Shown here: piece by piece, positions 22,455 to 29,865 of the stretch
Position numbering within the stretch: the stretch's first letter is position 1
Layout of the letters: each line of letters opens with the position of its first letter
Source of the DNA: an uncultured Bacteriovoracaceae bacterium
GTDB taxonomy: Bacteria; Bdellovibrionota; Bacteriovoracia; Bacteriovoracales; Bacteriovoracaceae
DNA length: 34,661 nucleotides
NCBI GenBank assembly: GCA_913053615.1
Contig: CAJXHA010000005.1
Coordinates: forward strand, 1 to 34,661
Direction: 5' to 3'
Translations under genes and position numbers: made by a program
Notes under the pieces: generated by a model
The model's input: only the letters and a program-made list of their open reading frames with translations
Database searches by the model: none
What the model was told of the DNA's origin: nothing

Positions 22455-24122
22455 ATGGAAAGCAAGGTAATAAACGATTGGAGAATGTTTTTTTCTCTAG
22501 ATAAAAATACTGAGAAATTAGAGTCAGGGCAAATTTTAATAATACCAAGTGAAGACAAGTGGAATGATTTCAAACACAAAATACAAGTACGTGTTTATTT
22601 TAAAACCGAGAATAATGACTTATTTTCTTTCGAGTGTTTTTTTGCCTTTGTTCCTGAAACATCTAACGAAGTTGAAGAAGGTCTTAGATTTAGATTACAA
22701 GAATATCTAAAAAATACGAATTCTAAAAAAGATTTAATTTTAATTGATAATTTTGAAACGTTTATTACGATGTTGCCGACTATTGGAGATTACAGGAAGT
22801 TAGTTAAAGCAGTAACTCCTGTAGTCGCAAACTCTGTACTAAAGTCAATCTCTGATATGGTGTATTGGGAAGAACATCATCAAAAAACGGATGAATGGTT
22901 TATAAACGGGAAGAAATCATTAGTTTTTCGTGAAGCCTTTATGAGAAGTTCTGAAAGTTACTTTGCTTTCCATAGTGCTGGAGACATTTTAAAGGGCCTT
23001 GATTTTGAGAGTTTTGATGTAATATCAAAAGATTTGGATTTAAATTTTCAGTTAGACTCTTTTTCTAATCCTCATCAGATAAACTTTCGTTTTAGCCAAG
23101 ATGCCATCCTTCCTAAAAGAATAAATATTATGATTGGCAAAAATGGTTTAGGTAAAAGTCAGGCTTTAAACAAAATTGTACATTCTTTAGTTGGAAGACC
23201 AGACCATTTAAACAATTTACGAGACCCAAAAGGAAAAAGTCCTCGACCTCTTATAAATAGGCTTATAGCAATTGGAACTCCTGGAGAAGTTTTTAATACT
23301 TTTCCACGTCCTAGAGTAAAAAGGCCAAGGATAAAATATAAACTGCTTAATATGGCTAGGAATAGTAAAAGTCAGAATGCAGTTACAGGGGCGTCGTTTC
23401 AACAGCTTCTTAGAAGTGAAGATGTTATTGGTAATCGATTTCGGTTTGATATTTTCTATGATTCAGTTAGTAAGTGCTTGCCTGTTGATGACATTGTTAT
23501 TCCCATAGACGATTATGATGGACTTCCACCGTTCTATCCTCTTTCGGGATTTAAAGAAAGAAATTTAGGAGAACAGAAGAGACTTTTATTGTTGGGCGCT
23601 ATCAGTGAAAAAGCTGAACCCAAAATATTTAGAGATGGAACAATATATCCATTAAGCAGTGGTCAGCTTTCTTTCTTTAAAGTTGCATTACTAGCTTGTT
23701 TACACATTGAAAATGGTTCACTCGTTTTACTAGATGAGCCAGAAACTCATTTACATCCAAATCTAGTCTCAGATTTTATTTCATTGTTGAATACTTTGTT
23801 AAAATCGACCGGTTCTTATTCTATTATCGCAACTCATTCTGCCTATTTTGTTCGAGAAACATCAAGAGAACAAGTTCACGTTTTTAAGGAGATGCCTGAT
23901 AGGGGTATAAGTATAGTAAATCCTAGACTGAAGACATATGGGGCAAACATTGGAGATATTTCTCATTTTGTATTTGATGACAATATTGATGATAAACTAA
24001 CTGATAATATTTTAGAGAATATTCGTGATGAAAAAGGCAATATTGATTTCGACCTAGATTCACTCAAATCTGAATTATCAACAGAAGTATTGATGTCATT
24101 AAAACGAGAAATTAGCAGTTAA
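22455..24122 (+). CDS. ptuA: Septu-like defence ATPase PtuA
   Basis: 555 aa. After an ~210-residue N-terminal region without recognised motifs comes an ABC/SMC-like ATPase: Walker A GKNGLGKS (228-235), signature LSSGQ (400-404), Walker B LVLLDEPE (423-430), LHP D-loop region and switch His in IIATHSA (457-463). In Septu systems PtuA forms oligomers that hold the PtuB nuclease in check until phage infection. The gene lies 3 bp from the HNH gene, the diagnostic arrangement. The N-terminal region is long for PtuA, so this could be a subtype or a related ATPase-HNH pair. No reverse transcriptase is present, so it is not a retron effector. Confidence 0.82.
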   Translation: MESKVINDWRMFFSLDKNTEKLESGQILIIPSEDKWNDFKHKIQVRVYFKTENNDLFSFECFFAFVPETSNEVEEGLRFRLQEYLKNTNSKKDLILIDNFETFITMLPTIGDYRKLVKAVTPVVANSVLKSISDMVYWEEHHQKTDEWFINGKKSLVFREAFMRSSESYFAFHSAGDILKGLDFESFDVISKDLDLNFQLDSFSNPHQINFRFSQDAILPKRINIMIGKNGLGKSQALNKIVHSLVGRPDHLNNLRDPKGKSPRPLINRLIAIGTPGEVFNTFPRPRVKRPRIKYKLLNMARNSKSQNAVTGASFQQLLRSEDVIGNRFRFDIFYDSVSKCLPVDDIVIPIDDYDGLPPFYPLSGFKERNLGEQKRLLLLGAISEKAEPKIFRDGTIYPLSSGQLSFFKVALLACLHIENGSLVLLDEPETHLHPNLVSDFISLLNTLLKSTGSYSIIATHSAYFVRETSREQVHVFKEMPDRGISIVNPRLKTYGANIGDISHFVFDDNIDDKLTDNILENIRDEKGNIDFDLDSLKSELSTEVLMSLKREISS

Positions 24123-24125
24123 TAA

Positions 24126-24986
24126 ATGAAATCAGTAAACAGACCAAATATTGACGATATTCAATTACTAAAAGATTTATGTGGTAAAACACATATCAAG
24201 TGTCACCCATACCTTTCTCACGAGTACCTAATTATGCTTGCTCAATATCAGCAGTTTATAAATAATAATGGTGACCCTCACTTTTGTCCCCCTGTTCAGA
24301 TTAGTACAGACCTAGAGGATGCTCTAGAATATCATTATAAAAATCCACTGAAGAGTTTGAGTTTTATTCCTCAAATAAGATATGAAGTATCAACAAGTTG
24401 TTGCCCTATGTGTGGGAGTATCGGGACTGGGACTGTTGACCATTACTTACCTCAGTCAACCCATCCTGAGTTTACAATCCATTCAAGAAATCTAATTCCT
24501 TCATGTTTATGCAATTCAAAAAGAGGAAATGTGATTACTGGAGCAAATGCCAATGAAAGAATTATTCATCCATATTTTGATAATTTTTTAAATCAAAGGT
24601 TAATCACTTGTGAATTTTCTGGCGATTTATCTGCACCAGTCGTTAGACTGAGGCAATTAGTTGTAAATCAAACAGTTAATTTCCATATCAATAACGTTGT
24701 AGAAAAGACGAATATTCTAAACTGGTTAAGTGATAAGTGGGCCAGTCTTGTAAGGTCTCCCCAGGTAATGCTTCCCCATCTTCCAAGGGGAAGGCATGTA
24801 ACTGAGCAAGAGGTACAAAACTCATTTATTTCAACACGAGATGATAAAGATTTAGAGTTTGAGTCTTTCAATAATTGGTTCTCTATATTCTTTTCAGGTC
24901 TAGAAAATTCAAATGGAGTCGCAGCCTGGATTAGAGACATTCAAAATAGTCTAGTTACTAGAAGAATAGAAGAAGACGAGCAGTGA
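24126..24986 (+). CDS. ptuB: HNH nuclease PtuB of the Septu-like pair
   Basis: 286 aa. The HNH domain spans about 90-135: zinc-binding CPMCGSIG (93-96 CxxC), the catalytic DHYLPQS with His106, the middle Asn122 in SRNLIPSC, and a second Cys pair SCLCN. HNH enzymes cut DNA or RNA with a single metal. Expected role: the effector nuclease activated by PtuA during infection. The C-terminal ~120 residues are unassigned. The start is 3 bp after the ptuA stop. No promoter or terminator is visible between the two genes. Attachment core 3 follows 104 bp after the stop. Confidence 0.85.
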   Translation: MKSVNRPNIDDIQLLKDLCGKTHIKCHPYLSHEYLIMLAQYQQFINNNGDPHFCPPVQISTDLEDALEYHYKNPLKSLSFIPQIRYEVSTSCCPMCGSIGTGTVDHYLPQSTHPEFTIHSRNLIPSCLCNSKRGNVITGANANERIIHPYFDNFLNQRLITCEFSGDLSAPVVRLRQLVVNQTVNFHINNVVEKTNILNWLSDKWASLVRSPQVMLPHLPRGRHVTEQEVQNSFISTRDDKDLEFESFNNWFSIFFSGLENSNGVAAWIRDIQNSLVTRRIEEDEQ

Positions 24987-25090
24987 ATTGTTAATTCTTT
25001 GGATTTTAAAATTTAAAAAATTGTAATGTAGTGATTTGTAGTAATGACTTCATGCTATATCAATAATATTAAGGTGTTTGAAGATTCCCA

Positions 25091-25102
25091 CCACCTCCAC
25101 CA
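25091..25102 (+). repeat. Attachment core 3
   Basis: CCACCTCCACCA, preceded by GATTCCCA; the tmRNA has GATTCCGA at the same place, so 18 of 19 bases match the tmRNA 3' end. It separates the Septu cassette from the DarTG cassette. Confidence 0.85.
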
Positions 25103-25197
25103 GTGGTTGGAAGGATCTTAAAACTATGGCTCATTATATGCGTTTGTCTGGTATTGAAGAGAAGGGAGCGACTGAGGTCTTAGGATTTTTAAATTAA
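25091..25197 (+). pseudogene. C-terminal fragment of a tyrosine recombinase (cassette 3)
   Basis: The frame from the core reads TSTSGWKDLKTMAHYMRLSG and ends TEVLGFLN. It has the same start point and the same W-x8-Y spacing as the fragment at 22251, but the sequence beyond GWKDLKTM differs. This shows two related but distinct integrases cut at the identical place. The N-terminal part is missing. darT begins 33 bp later. Confidence 0.78.
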
Positions 25198-25230
25198 GAC
25201 AACTATTGTTTATTTTGATATAGGTTATTA

Positions 25231-25857
25231 ATGAAGTTGAGTGTACAAATAAAAGCAAAATACGAATTAGGTGATGTATTACACATGACGGATATTTCTA
25301 ATTTAGATTCAATATTTGCTTCTAAAGTTATCCTATCTAAGAATAAGCTAGCAGCTCAATCAAAAAGCTATTCTGATATTTCCAATGAATCTGTGCAATC
25401 CAATCGTTCTAGTAAACAAGTTTTAACTACAGCAACTGTTGTTCATGATTATGTACCTTTTTATTGGGGAAGAAAGACTCCTATGGTAGCAGCTTTACAA
25501 AGTAAAAATCAGGACTTAATCTTTCTTCAGTTTTCAACCGACTTACTTGATGATTATGACTGTGTGGTTTGTAATGGAAATGCAGCAACTTCAGACACAG
25601 TATTTAAAGAGTTTACTGGAATCACTGACCTAGACTTTTTAGATAGTAAGAGCATAAATACTGTTAAATACGCATCTGATGTGAATGTTAGAAAGGCAAA
25701 GCAGTCTGAATTACTTGTACATGATTTCATAGGTTTAGAGCATTTAAAATGCATTATCTGTTATGACGACAGTGTAAAATCTAGAATTGAAACACTTAAA
25801 ACTACACATGGAGTCAAATGTGCGGTATATATAAATCCAGGAGCGTACTATTTTTAG
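25231..25857 (+). CDS. darT: DarT-type DNA ADP-ribosyltransferase toxin
   Basis: 208 aa, the usual DarT length. Family features: the NAD-site start LHMTDISNLDSIFASKVI, the central DYVPFYWGRKTPM (74-85), and Glu160 in RKAKQSELLVHD at the place of the catalytic glutamate. DarT enzymes attach ADP-ribose to thymidine or guanosine bases in single-stranded DNA and block replication, acting against phage. The gene lies directly before a macro-domain gene, as in DarTG operons (2 bp between stop and start). A weak ATAGG site precedes the ATG. Confidence 0.9.
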   Translation: MKLSVQIKAKYELGDVLHMTDISNLDSIFASKVILSKNKLAAQSKSYSDISNESVQSNRSSKQVLTTATVVHDYVPFYWGRKTPMVAALQSKNQDLIFLQFSTDLLDDYDCVVCNGNAATSDTVFKEFTGITDLDFLDSKSINTVKYASDVNVRKAKQSELLVHDFIGLEHLKCIICYDDSVKSRIETLKTTHGVKCAVYINPGAYYF

Positions 25858-25859
25858 CT

Positions 25860-26390
25860 ATGATTACTTATAAAACTGGAAACATATTCAACTCATCTGC
25901 ACAGGTTATTACAAACACTGTTAATTGTGTTGGTGTTATGGGGAAAGGCCTTGCACTAGCTTATAAAAAGCAGTTCCCTGAAATGTTTGAAGACTATAAA
26001 GCTCGTTGCTCTGAAAACATGGTAAAGCCTGGAGTACCATATCTATGGGAAAATGATTCAGTTCAAATTTTAAACTTTCCTACTAAAAGACATTGGAAGC
26101 AAAACTCATTATTAAATGATATTGAAATGGGACTTAAGTACCTATCTGAGAATTATAGAGACTTGGGAATTTCTTCTCTTGCTCTTCCACCTTTAGGATG
26201 TGGACTTGGAGGACTTAATTGGGCCGATGTTAAAAATTTAATAAATAAATACCTAGGGCCACTAGAAGATTTAGATGTCTACGTTTATGAGAGTTCTGAA
26301 TCAAAATCAGAAACTCCTGATAAAGATAATCAGGCGTGGCAGAATAAGCAATCTAATGATGGGCTAGTTGCTCAACAGTCTCTTATCTAA
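25860..26390 (+). CDS. darG: Macro-domain antitoxin DarG, short form
   Basis: 176 aa from the ATG at 25860, two bases after the darT stop. The macro domain is complete: TNTVNCVGVMGKGLALAYKK near the start and ALPPLGCGLGGLNWADV near residue 120. It would remove ADP-ribose from DNA and so reverse DarT. Typical DarG has a further C-terminal domain of ~150-200 residues that binds DarT directly; here only ~25 hydrophilic residues follow the macro domain. The gene ends with a normal stop, followed by a terminator, so no extension is hidden in the next bases. It may be a natural macro-only antitoxin or a truncation. Confidence 0.88.
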   Translation: MITYKTGNIFNSSAQVITNTVNCVGVMGKGLALAYKKQFPEMFEDYKARCSENMVKPGVPYLWENDSVQILNFPTKRHWKQNSLLNDIEMGLKYLSENYRDLGISSLALPPLGCGLGGLNWADVKNLINKYLGPLEDLDVYVYESSESKSETPDKDNQAWQNKQSNDGLVAQQSLI

Positions 26391-26481
26391 AACCACTCTA
26401 TATTCATACTCTATAGACTTACTGTCTGAAAAAAGGCTAATAAGTGAAAAAGCACAGCTTAAATAATCTTTGATCGTTTTT

Positions 26482-26514
26482 AAAAAGAGACCACATTACT
26501 TGTGGTCTCTTTTT
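26482..26514. terminator. Bidirectional terminator between darG and GIY-YIG gene
   Basis: AAAAAGAGACCACA (26482-26495) is the exact reverse complement of TGTGGTCTCTTTTT (26501-26514), a 14-bp stem with loop TTACT and A/T-runs on both sides. It ends darTG (+) and the convergent GIY-YIG gene (-). Confidence 0.92.
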
Positions 26515-26520
26515 AAAAAT

Positions 26521-26952
26521 TTAGTATGAAGCATAAAGACTTCTAGTATCTCTTACTGTGAAGTCACTGTTTAATAATGCAGTTTCACCACTTAGCTTAA
26601 TGTTAACAGATCTAAAAGGGAAACTCGAAACATACTCAGTGTTTACAACAGGTTTATGTTTGTAAATTAAAGCAGCCTCTGCCCTAAAGCGATCGCTAAT
26701 AGGAGCAAAAGAAAAACATAGAATTTCACCATATTTAAGGTGTTTTTTCCATTCTCTTTCCTTTTCATGTCCTTGAATCCTATCTTTGGCATTTTCTGAT
26801 TCGCCAATATAGATAAGCTCTTTTAGGGATACAGTACCTGCACTTTGGTTATAGGTTGCCCTATAAACACAATAGATCCCGCTTTTAGCTGGAACTCCGC
26901 TTTTGTTAATTTCTCGCCAGTAACCTTCAAATTCTAACTTGATTGTGTCCAT
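26521..26952 (-). CDS. GIY-YIG domain protein, probable nuclease
   Basis: 143 aa. The motif is split as SGIYCVYRAT (22-31) and ELIYIGES (44-51), followed by a conserved-type Arg in AKDRIQGHEKE and a late Glu in RAEAALIYKHKPVVN, where the metal-binding glutamate of the domain is expected. It is a single-domain nuclease without a DNA-binding part. AAGGAGG precedes the ATG at 26952. It is divergent from the sigma-like operon and shares a 127-bp intergenic region full of dyads. The role is not known; a nuclease effector of the neighbouring operon is possible. Confidence 0.82.
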   Translation of the reverse strand: MDTIKLEFEGYWREINKSGVPAKSGIYCVYRATYNQSAGTVSLKELIYIGESENAKDRIQGHEKEREWKKHLKYGEILCFSFAPISDRFRAEAALIYKHKPVVNTEYVSSFPFRSVNIKLSGETALLNSDFTVRDTRSLYASY

Positions 26953-27000
26953 GTATTCCTCCTTAAAAGTAAATTGGACGTTATTATTCTCTACATACTA

Positions 27001-27056
27001 TTGCCGACGAGAAAAATTTTTTGCCGTCAAACGGCAAAAAAAATTATATAACGGCA
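27001..27056. promoter_or_regulatory. Operator cluster with overlapping promoter
   Basis: Four TGCCG/CGGCA sites occur at 27002, 27022, 27031 and 27051. The middle two form a perfect 11-bp dyad TTTTTTGCCGT-CAA-ACGGCAAAAAA (27017-27041). A rightward promoter fits inside: TTGCCG (27021) as -35, an 18-bp spacer, and TATATA (27045-27050) as -10. A protein bound to the dyad would block it. The dyad could also act as a terminator-like hairpin, but its location between divergent starts favours an operator. Confidence 0.65.
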
Positions 27057-27079
27057 TAAGAAATTGTAGGTTTATGTTA

Positions 27080-27766
27080 ATGACTAAGAATGAAACACTT
27101 AACCAGCTGAAATTACTAGAGGACTTTGATTGGGAAGCCGAGATACCTGGTTTAATTGCCTATGCTGTGGCAATGGCTCGTCTTTACCAATGGAAGTCGC
27201 CATCAGGCACTTTGGCCAAGGGAAACGAGATTGATGATCTTGTATTTTCATCAATTCACAAAGCTTATGAAGGTGTACAAGCTGACTTAGATAGAAGCCC
27301 TAAAAAGATAAAAAAGGGTAAAAGGTTTTGGGATATGGATAAATGTCCCTCTTTGAAGGTTTTTATTAAGGGGATAATCCGTAGTGATATTAATCATTTA
27401 GTAAATTCTGCTGAACATAAGACTACTCAAGTTTATACTGAAGACACCTCTTTGCTAACTAATAATGTCTCTGTTGGGAACTCACCAGAAGAGGACCTAA
27501 TTGAAGTTGAGGAAGATTACAACCGCCAGAAATTTGCTAAGGATGTATTTTCTAAAGTGGAGAAGGAACTAGAGGAAGATGAGAATGCCTTACTGGTTCT
27601 TAGCGCTTATAGACTTCTTACTGAAGATAATGACTTTGTCAGCAATCAAATGATTTCAGAAGAAGTTGGTATTGAAGTTAGGGAAGTCGAAAATGCAAAG
27701 AAAAGAATTAAGAGAAAGACTTTAAAAATATGTGAAACATTGGAGGGCCAACATGAAGAAGAGTGA
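27080..27766 (+). CDS. Sigma-70/ECF-like protein
   Basis: 228 aa from the ATG at 27080 (TAGG 9 nt before it); the upstream open frame runs through the promoter and is rejected. The region NEIDDLVFSSIHKAYEG resembles sigma region 2. The C-terminal ISEEVGIEVREVENAKKRIKRKTLK is a region-4 helix-turn-helix. Between them are a basic stretch (RSPKKIKKGKRFW) and an acidic linker (EEDLIEVEEDYNRQ). It is longer than most ECF factors and diverged, so it could be a sigma factor or a sigma-derived regulator. It overlaps the next gene by 14 bp. The operon with an ImmA/IrrE protease suggests proteolytic control. Confidence 0.65.
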   Translation: MTKNETLNQLKLLEDFDWEAEIPGLIAYAVAMARLYQWKSPSGTLAKGNEIDDLVFSSIHKAYEGVQADLDRSPKKIKKGKRFWDMDKCPSLKVFIKGIIRSDINHLVNSAEHKTTQVYTEDTSLLTNNVSVGNSPEEDLIEVEEDYNRQKFAKDVFSKVEKELEEDENALLVLSAYRLLTEDNDFVSNQMISEEVGIEVREVENAKKRIKRKTLKICETLEGQHEEE

Positions 27767-28160
27767 ATTAGATAAGCTGATTTCACTTGTAGAAGATGAT
27801 GGTATTGATTCCTCTGACTTGGAAATACCACAACTAGAAGAAAGATCTAATAATCTTACTAAAAGGGTTATGAACTTTATAAGTGAAAGGAAGGAGGAAC
27901 GTGAACTTCCATGGCTTAAAAGATCAAGAGAGAAAATAGATAAGTTTTCTAAGATAGGCGAAAGTGTGTCCATTTCAGTCGAAGAGGCTAAAAAATATAT
28001 AACTGATCTTTTGGCGGGAAAAGGAGACTTTGGGTCACAAAACTACGCTGCCCAATTTTTTAGAGAAAAAGACAGTGAAAAGCTTTCTGATGAAGAGATT
28101 TTAAGTTTTTATAGAGATTTAAAGATTTTAGAAGAATTAAGTAAAGAAGAGAAGAAATAA
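27753..28160 (+). CDS. Small acidic/basic helical protein, unknown
   Basis: 135 aa from the ATG at 27753, with GGAGG 6 nt upstream, inside the end of the sigma-like gene. It has no cysteines and no membrane segment and is almost entirely helical (KSELDKLISLVEDDG ... EEILSFYRDLKILEELSKEEKK). Position between a sigma-like protein and an IrrE-type protease makes it a candidate anti-sigma factor or protease substrate. This is inferred from context only. Confidence 0.75.
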   Translation: MKKSELDKLISLVEDDGIDSSDLEIPQLEERSNNLTKRVMNFISERKEERELPWLKRSREKIDKFSKIGESVSISVEEAKKYITDLLAGKGDFGSQNYAAQFFREKDSEKLSDEEILSFYRDLKILEELSKEEKK

Positions 28161-28943
28161 TTGAATGATGTAAGTATCCCCAAAATTAAAGCCATACAGC
28201 TATTAAATAATCTGAAAATTACAAAGTTAGATTATTTAAAGTATCTAGAAGAAATTTGCTGCGAAGTAGGACCTCGGGTTAAGTATGAAGAAATATTGGG
28301 AGCAGAGGGGAGACTTGTTACAAATGGTGATTTGGCGATTATTACTGTTCCCAAAGATGAGAATTATAAGGGACGAACACGTTTTTCTATTGCTCATGAG
28401 CTCGGCCATTATATTTTACATCTAAAGGAAGATAATTTTTTTAATTGTAGTGCTTTGGACATGACTTCATGGGGAAATTCATCCAATCGGAATATTGAAT
28501 ATGAAGCAAATGTTTTTGCTTCTGAGTTATTAATGCCTTCTTCATTTTTGAGTGAGCACATTAAAGACAATGAATTAACGTTAGAATTCCTCAAAGAAAC
28601 AGCTAATGAATTTGAAACGTCCTTAACTGCGACAATTTACAAAATGGTTGAAGTATCAAAACGTGCTGTTGCAGTCGTAGTTTTTAGAGATGGAGCTGCA
28701 AAATATTCATTTCGTTCAAAAATCCTTCAAGGAGAAGGACTATGGGTGGAACTAGGAATTTTAAATGATAAAACACTTGCTTCGCAGTGTTTTAAAACAG
28801 GTCAAACTTATATAGCCAGACAACAAATTGAACCAATGAGTTGGTTTGATGACAAAAGAATAACAAATTATGGTCTCAGAGAAGAAGTTATTTTTTTTAA
28901 ACATCTAGGGTTCGGTATGTCTATTCTAGAGATTATAAATTAA
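28161..28943 (+). CDS. ImmA/IrrE-family metallopeptidase
   Basis: 260 aa starting with TTG directly after the TAA of the previous gene; no in-frame ATG exists before the conserved part. The zinc motif HELGH (79-83) and the downstream EYEANVFASELLMP (113-126, third ligand Glu) define the ImmA/IrrE family. Members cleave repressors or regulators upon DNA damage or infection. No HTH domain is fused, so the cut partner is likely a neighbour, either the sigma-like protein or the 135-aa protein. The C-terminal ~90 residues resemble the regulatory tail of IrrE-like proteins only in position. Confidence 0.88.
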   Translation: MNDVSIPKIKAIQLLNNLKITKLDYLKYLEEICCEVGPRVKYEEILGAEGRLVTNGDLAIITVPKDENYKGRTRFSIAHELGHYILHLKEDNFFNCSALDMTSWGNSSNRNIEYEANVFASELLMPSSFLSEHIKDNELTLEFLKETANEFETSLTATIYKMVEVSKRAVAVVVFRDGAAKYSFRSKILQGEGLWVELGILNDKTLASQCFKTGQTYIARQQIEPMSWFDDKRITNYGLREEVIFFKHLGFGMSILEIIN

Positions 28944-29247
28944 GAGTAGAATATTTAATCTCATTTTTTCTAGAATATATTTCGTCTATACTAAAGTTAA
29001 TAACAATTTTTTAAGTAACTACACTTTTAAGTAGTTTTGCCGTATAGTTAATCAAGAACTCTAAAAGTTTCAAACCTGTCTCAACTTGTCTGAAGCTGTC
29101 TAGAGAAAACAACGCTGTGGCTATTTTGGCTACCCTTTGAAAATTTCATTGATATAGGGCCACCTCCACCAAATCAAGTTAAGGTGTTGAAATTAAAGGA
29201 CTTTTTTAGTTATTTTGTTGTTTGTGTGGCAGGGTTGTGGCGGGTTA
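28944..29247. other. Gene-free right end of the island
   Basis: 304 bp without a credible ORF. It contains attachment core 4 at 29160. Upstream of the core are short CTGTCT/TTGTCT repeats (29076-29104). The sequence before the core shows no integrase reading frame (a stop lies 3 codons upstream in the relevant frame). Confidence 0.6.
29160..29171 (+). repeat. Attachment core 4, right end of island
   Basis: CCACCTCCACCA, followed by AATCAAG rather than an integrase fragment. It is therefore the likely outer boundary (attR), with the original chromosome or an older element to the right. Confidence 0.75.
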
Positions 29248-29610
29248 TTAATCAATCGTCGTGAGGGTTTTTATTAAGTCGACCATTTTTACTAAGCCCT
29301 GGTCATTATAGTTGTTCGTATCACTTAACGAGCTAAATATTTCTTGAATTCTTTTAAAGTTATGTTTAGTAATTTGATCAATATTAAGGAATTCGTCTTC
29401 TTGAGAAATAACTTTCTTTTCATCTTCTAGTGTTGGGTATTTCGGTTTGTATATTCCAACATTATTACTACTTTCATCTTTATATAAAGTGATTACCTTT
29501 ATATAGGAAGCAGGAGTGTCATTATCAGACCCACAGCTACCTAATAGTAATATGAGTGTTAATGGAGACCATGTAGTTACTTGCTCTTTCAAATTTGAAA
29601 GTAGTTTCAT
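29248..29610 (-). CDS. Small lipoprotein, unknown
   Basis: 120 aa from the ATG at 29610; the frame extends upstream but the signal sequence begins here (MKLLSNLKEQ ... LTLILLLGSCGSDND). LGSC is a lipobox. The mature part is charged and helical, with no recognised domain. It is divergent from the metal-efflux operon. Its n-region is longer than usual (about 15 residues), so the start is less certain. Confidence 0.6.
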   Translation of the reverse strand: MKLLSNLKEQVTTWSPLTLILLLGSCGSDNDTPASYIKVITLYKDESSNNVGIYKPKYPTLEDEKKVISQEDEFLNIDQITKHNFKRIQEIFSSLSDTNNYNDQGLVKMVDLIKTLTTID

Positions 29611-29746
29611 GATATTTTGCTGATTCCACTCTCTTCTATATTTTATTTCTACCAACGGATACGCACCAAATATGGAGAGGATTATCTGCTTTTAACGATA
29701 GCTGATCCATCGAGTCATCTAAAAAAATTCTAGGGAAACCATTTAT

Positions 29747-29773
29747 AAACTCCTTCATCTATATGAGGAGTTT
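29747..29773 (+). promoter_or_regulatory. Hairpin with buried AGGAG
   Basis: AAACTCC-T-TCAT pairs with ATGA-GGAGTTT (7 + 4 bp, one bulged T, loop CTAT). The 3' arm contains GAGGAG. No gene starts right after; only a six-codon frame (MSKVLM) follows at 29794. It could be a leader structure of the metal operon. Confidence 0.35.
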
Positions 29774-29839
29774 CAAAGGGATAACAGATACTTATGAGCA
29801 AAGTTTTGATGTAAAATGTCTATATATTATTGAAAAATA

Positions 29840-29859
29840 ACCGATAATACAGTATAGGT
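29840..29859 (+). promoter_or_regulatory. Imperfect dyad before metal-efflux operon
   Basis: ACCGATAATACAGTATAGGT has dyad symmetry (ACC ... ATA ... TAT ... GGT) and ends 6 bp before the first ATG. Its 20-bp size and position would suit a metal-responsive regulator, but no regulator gene is adjacent. Confidence 0.3.
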
Positions 29860-29865
29860 ATTATA

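Noticed and set aside
26939-27079. Upstream start of the sigma-like gene
   Set aside because: The extra 47 codons run through the promoter and operator region and through the ribosome-binding site of the divergent gene.
29090-29171. N-terminal integrase half before core 4
   Set aside because: The frame that would continue into T-S-T has a stop three codons upstream, and no recombinase motif is visible.
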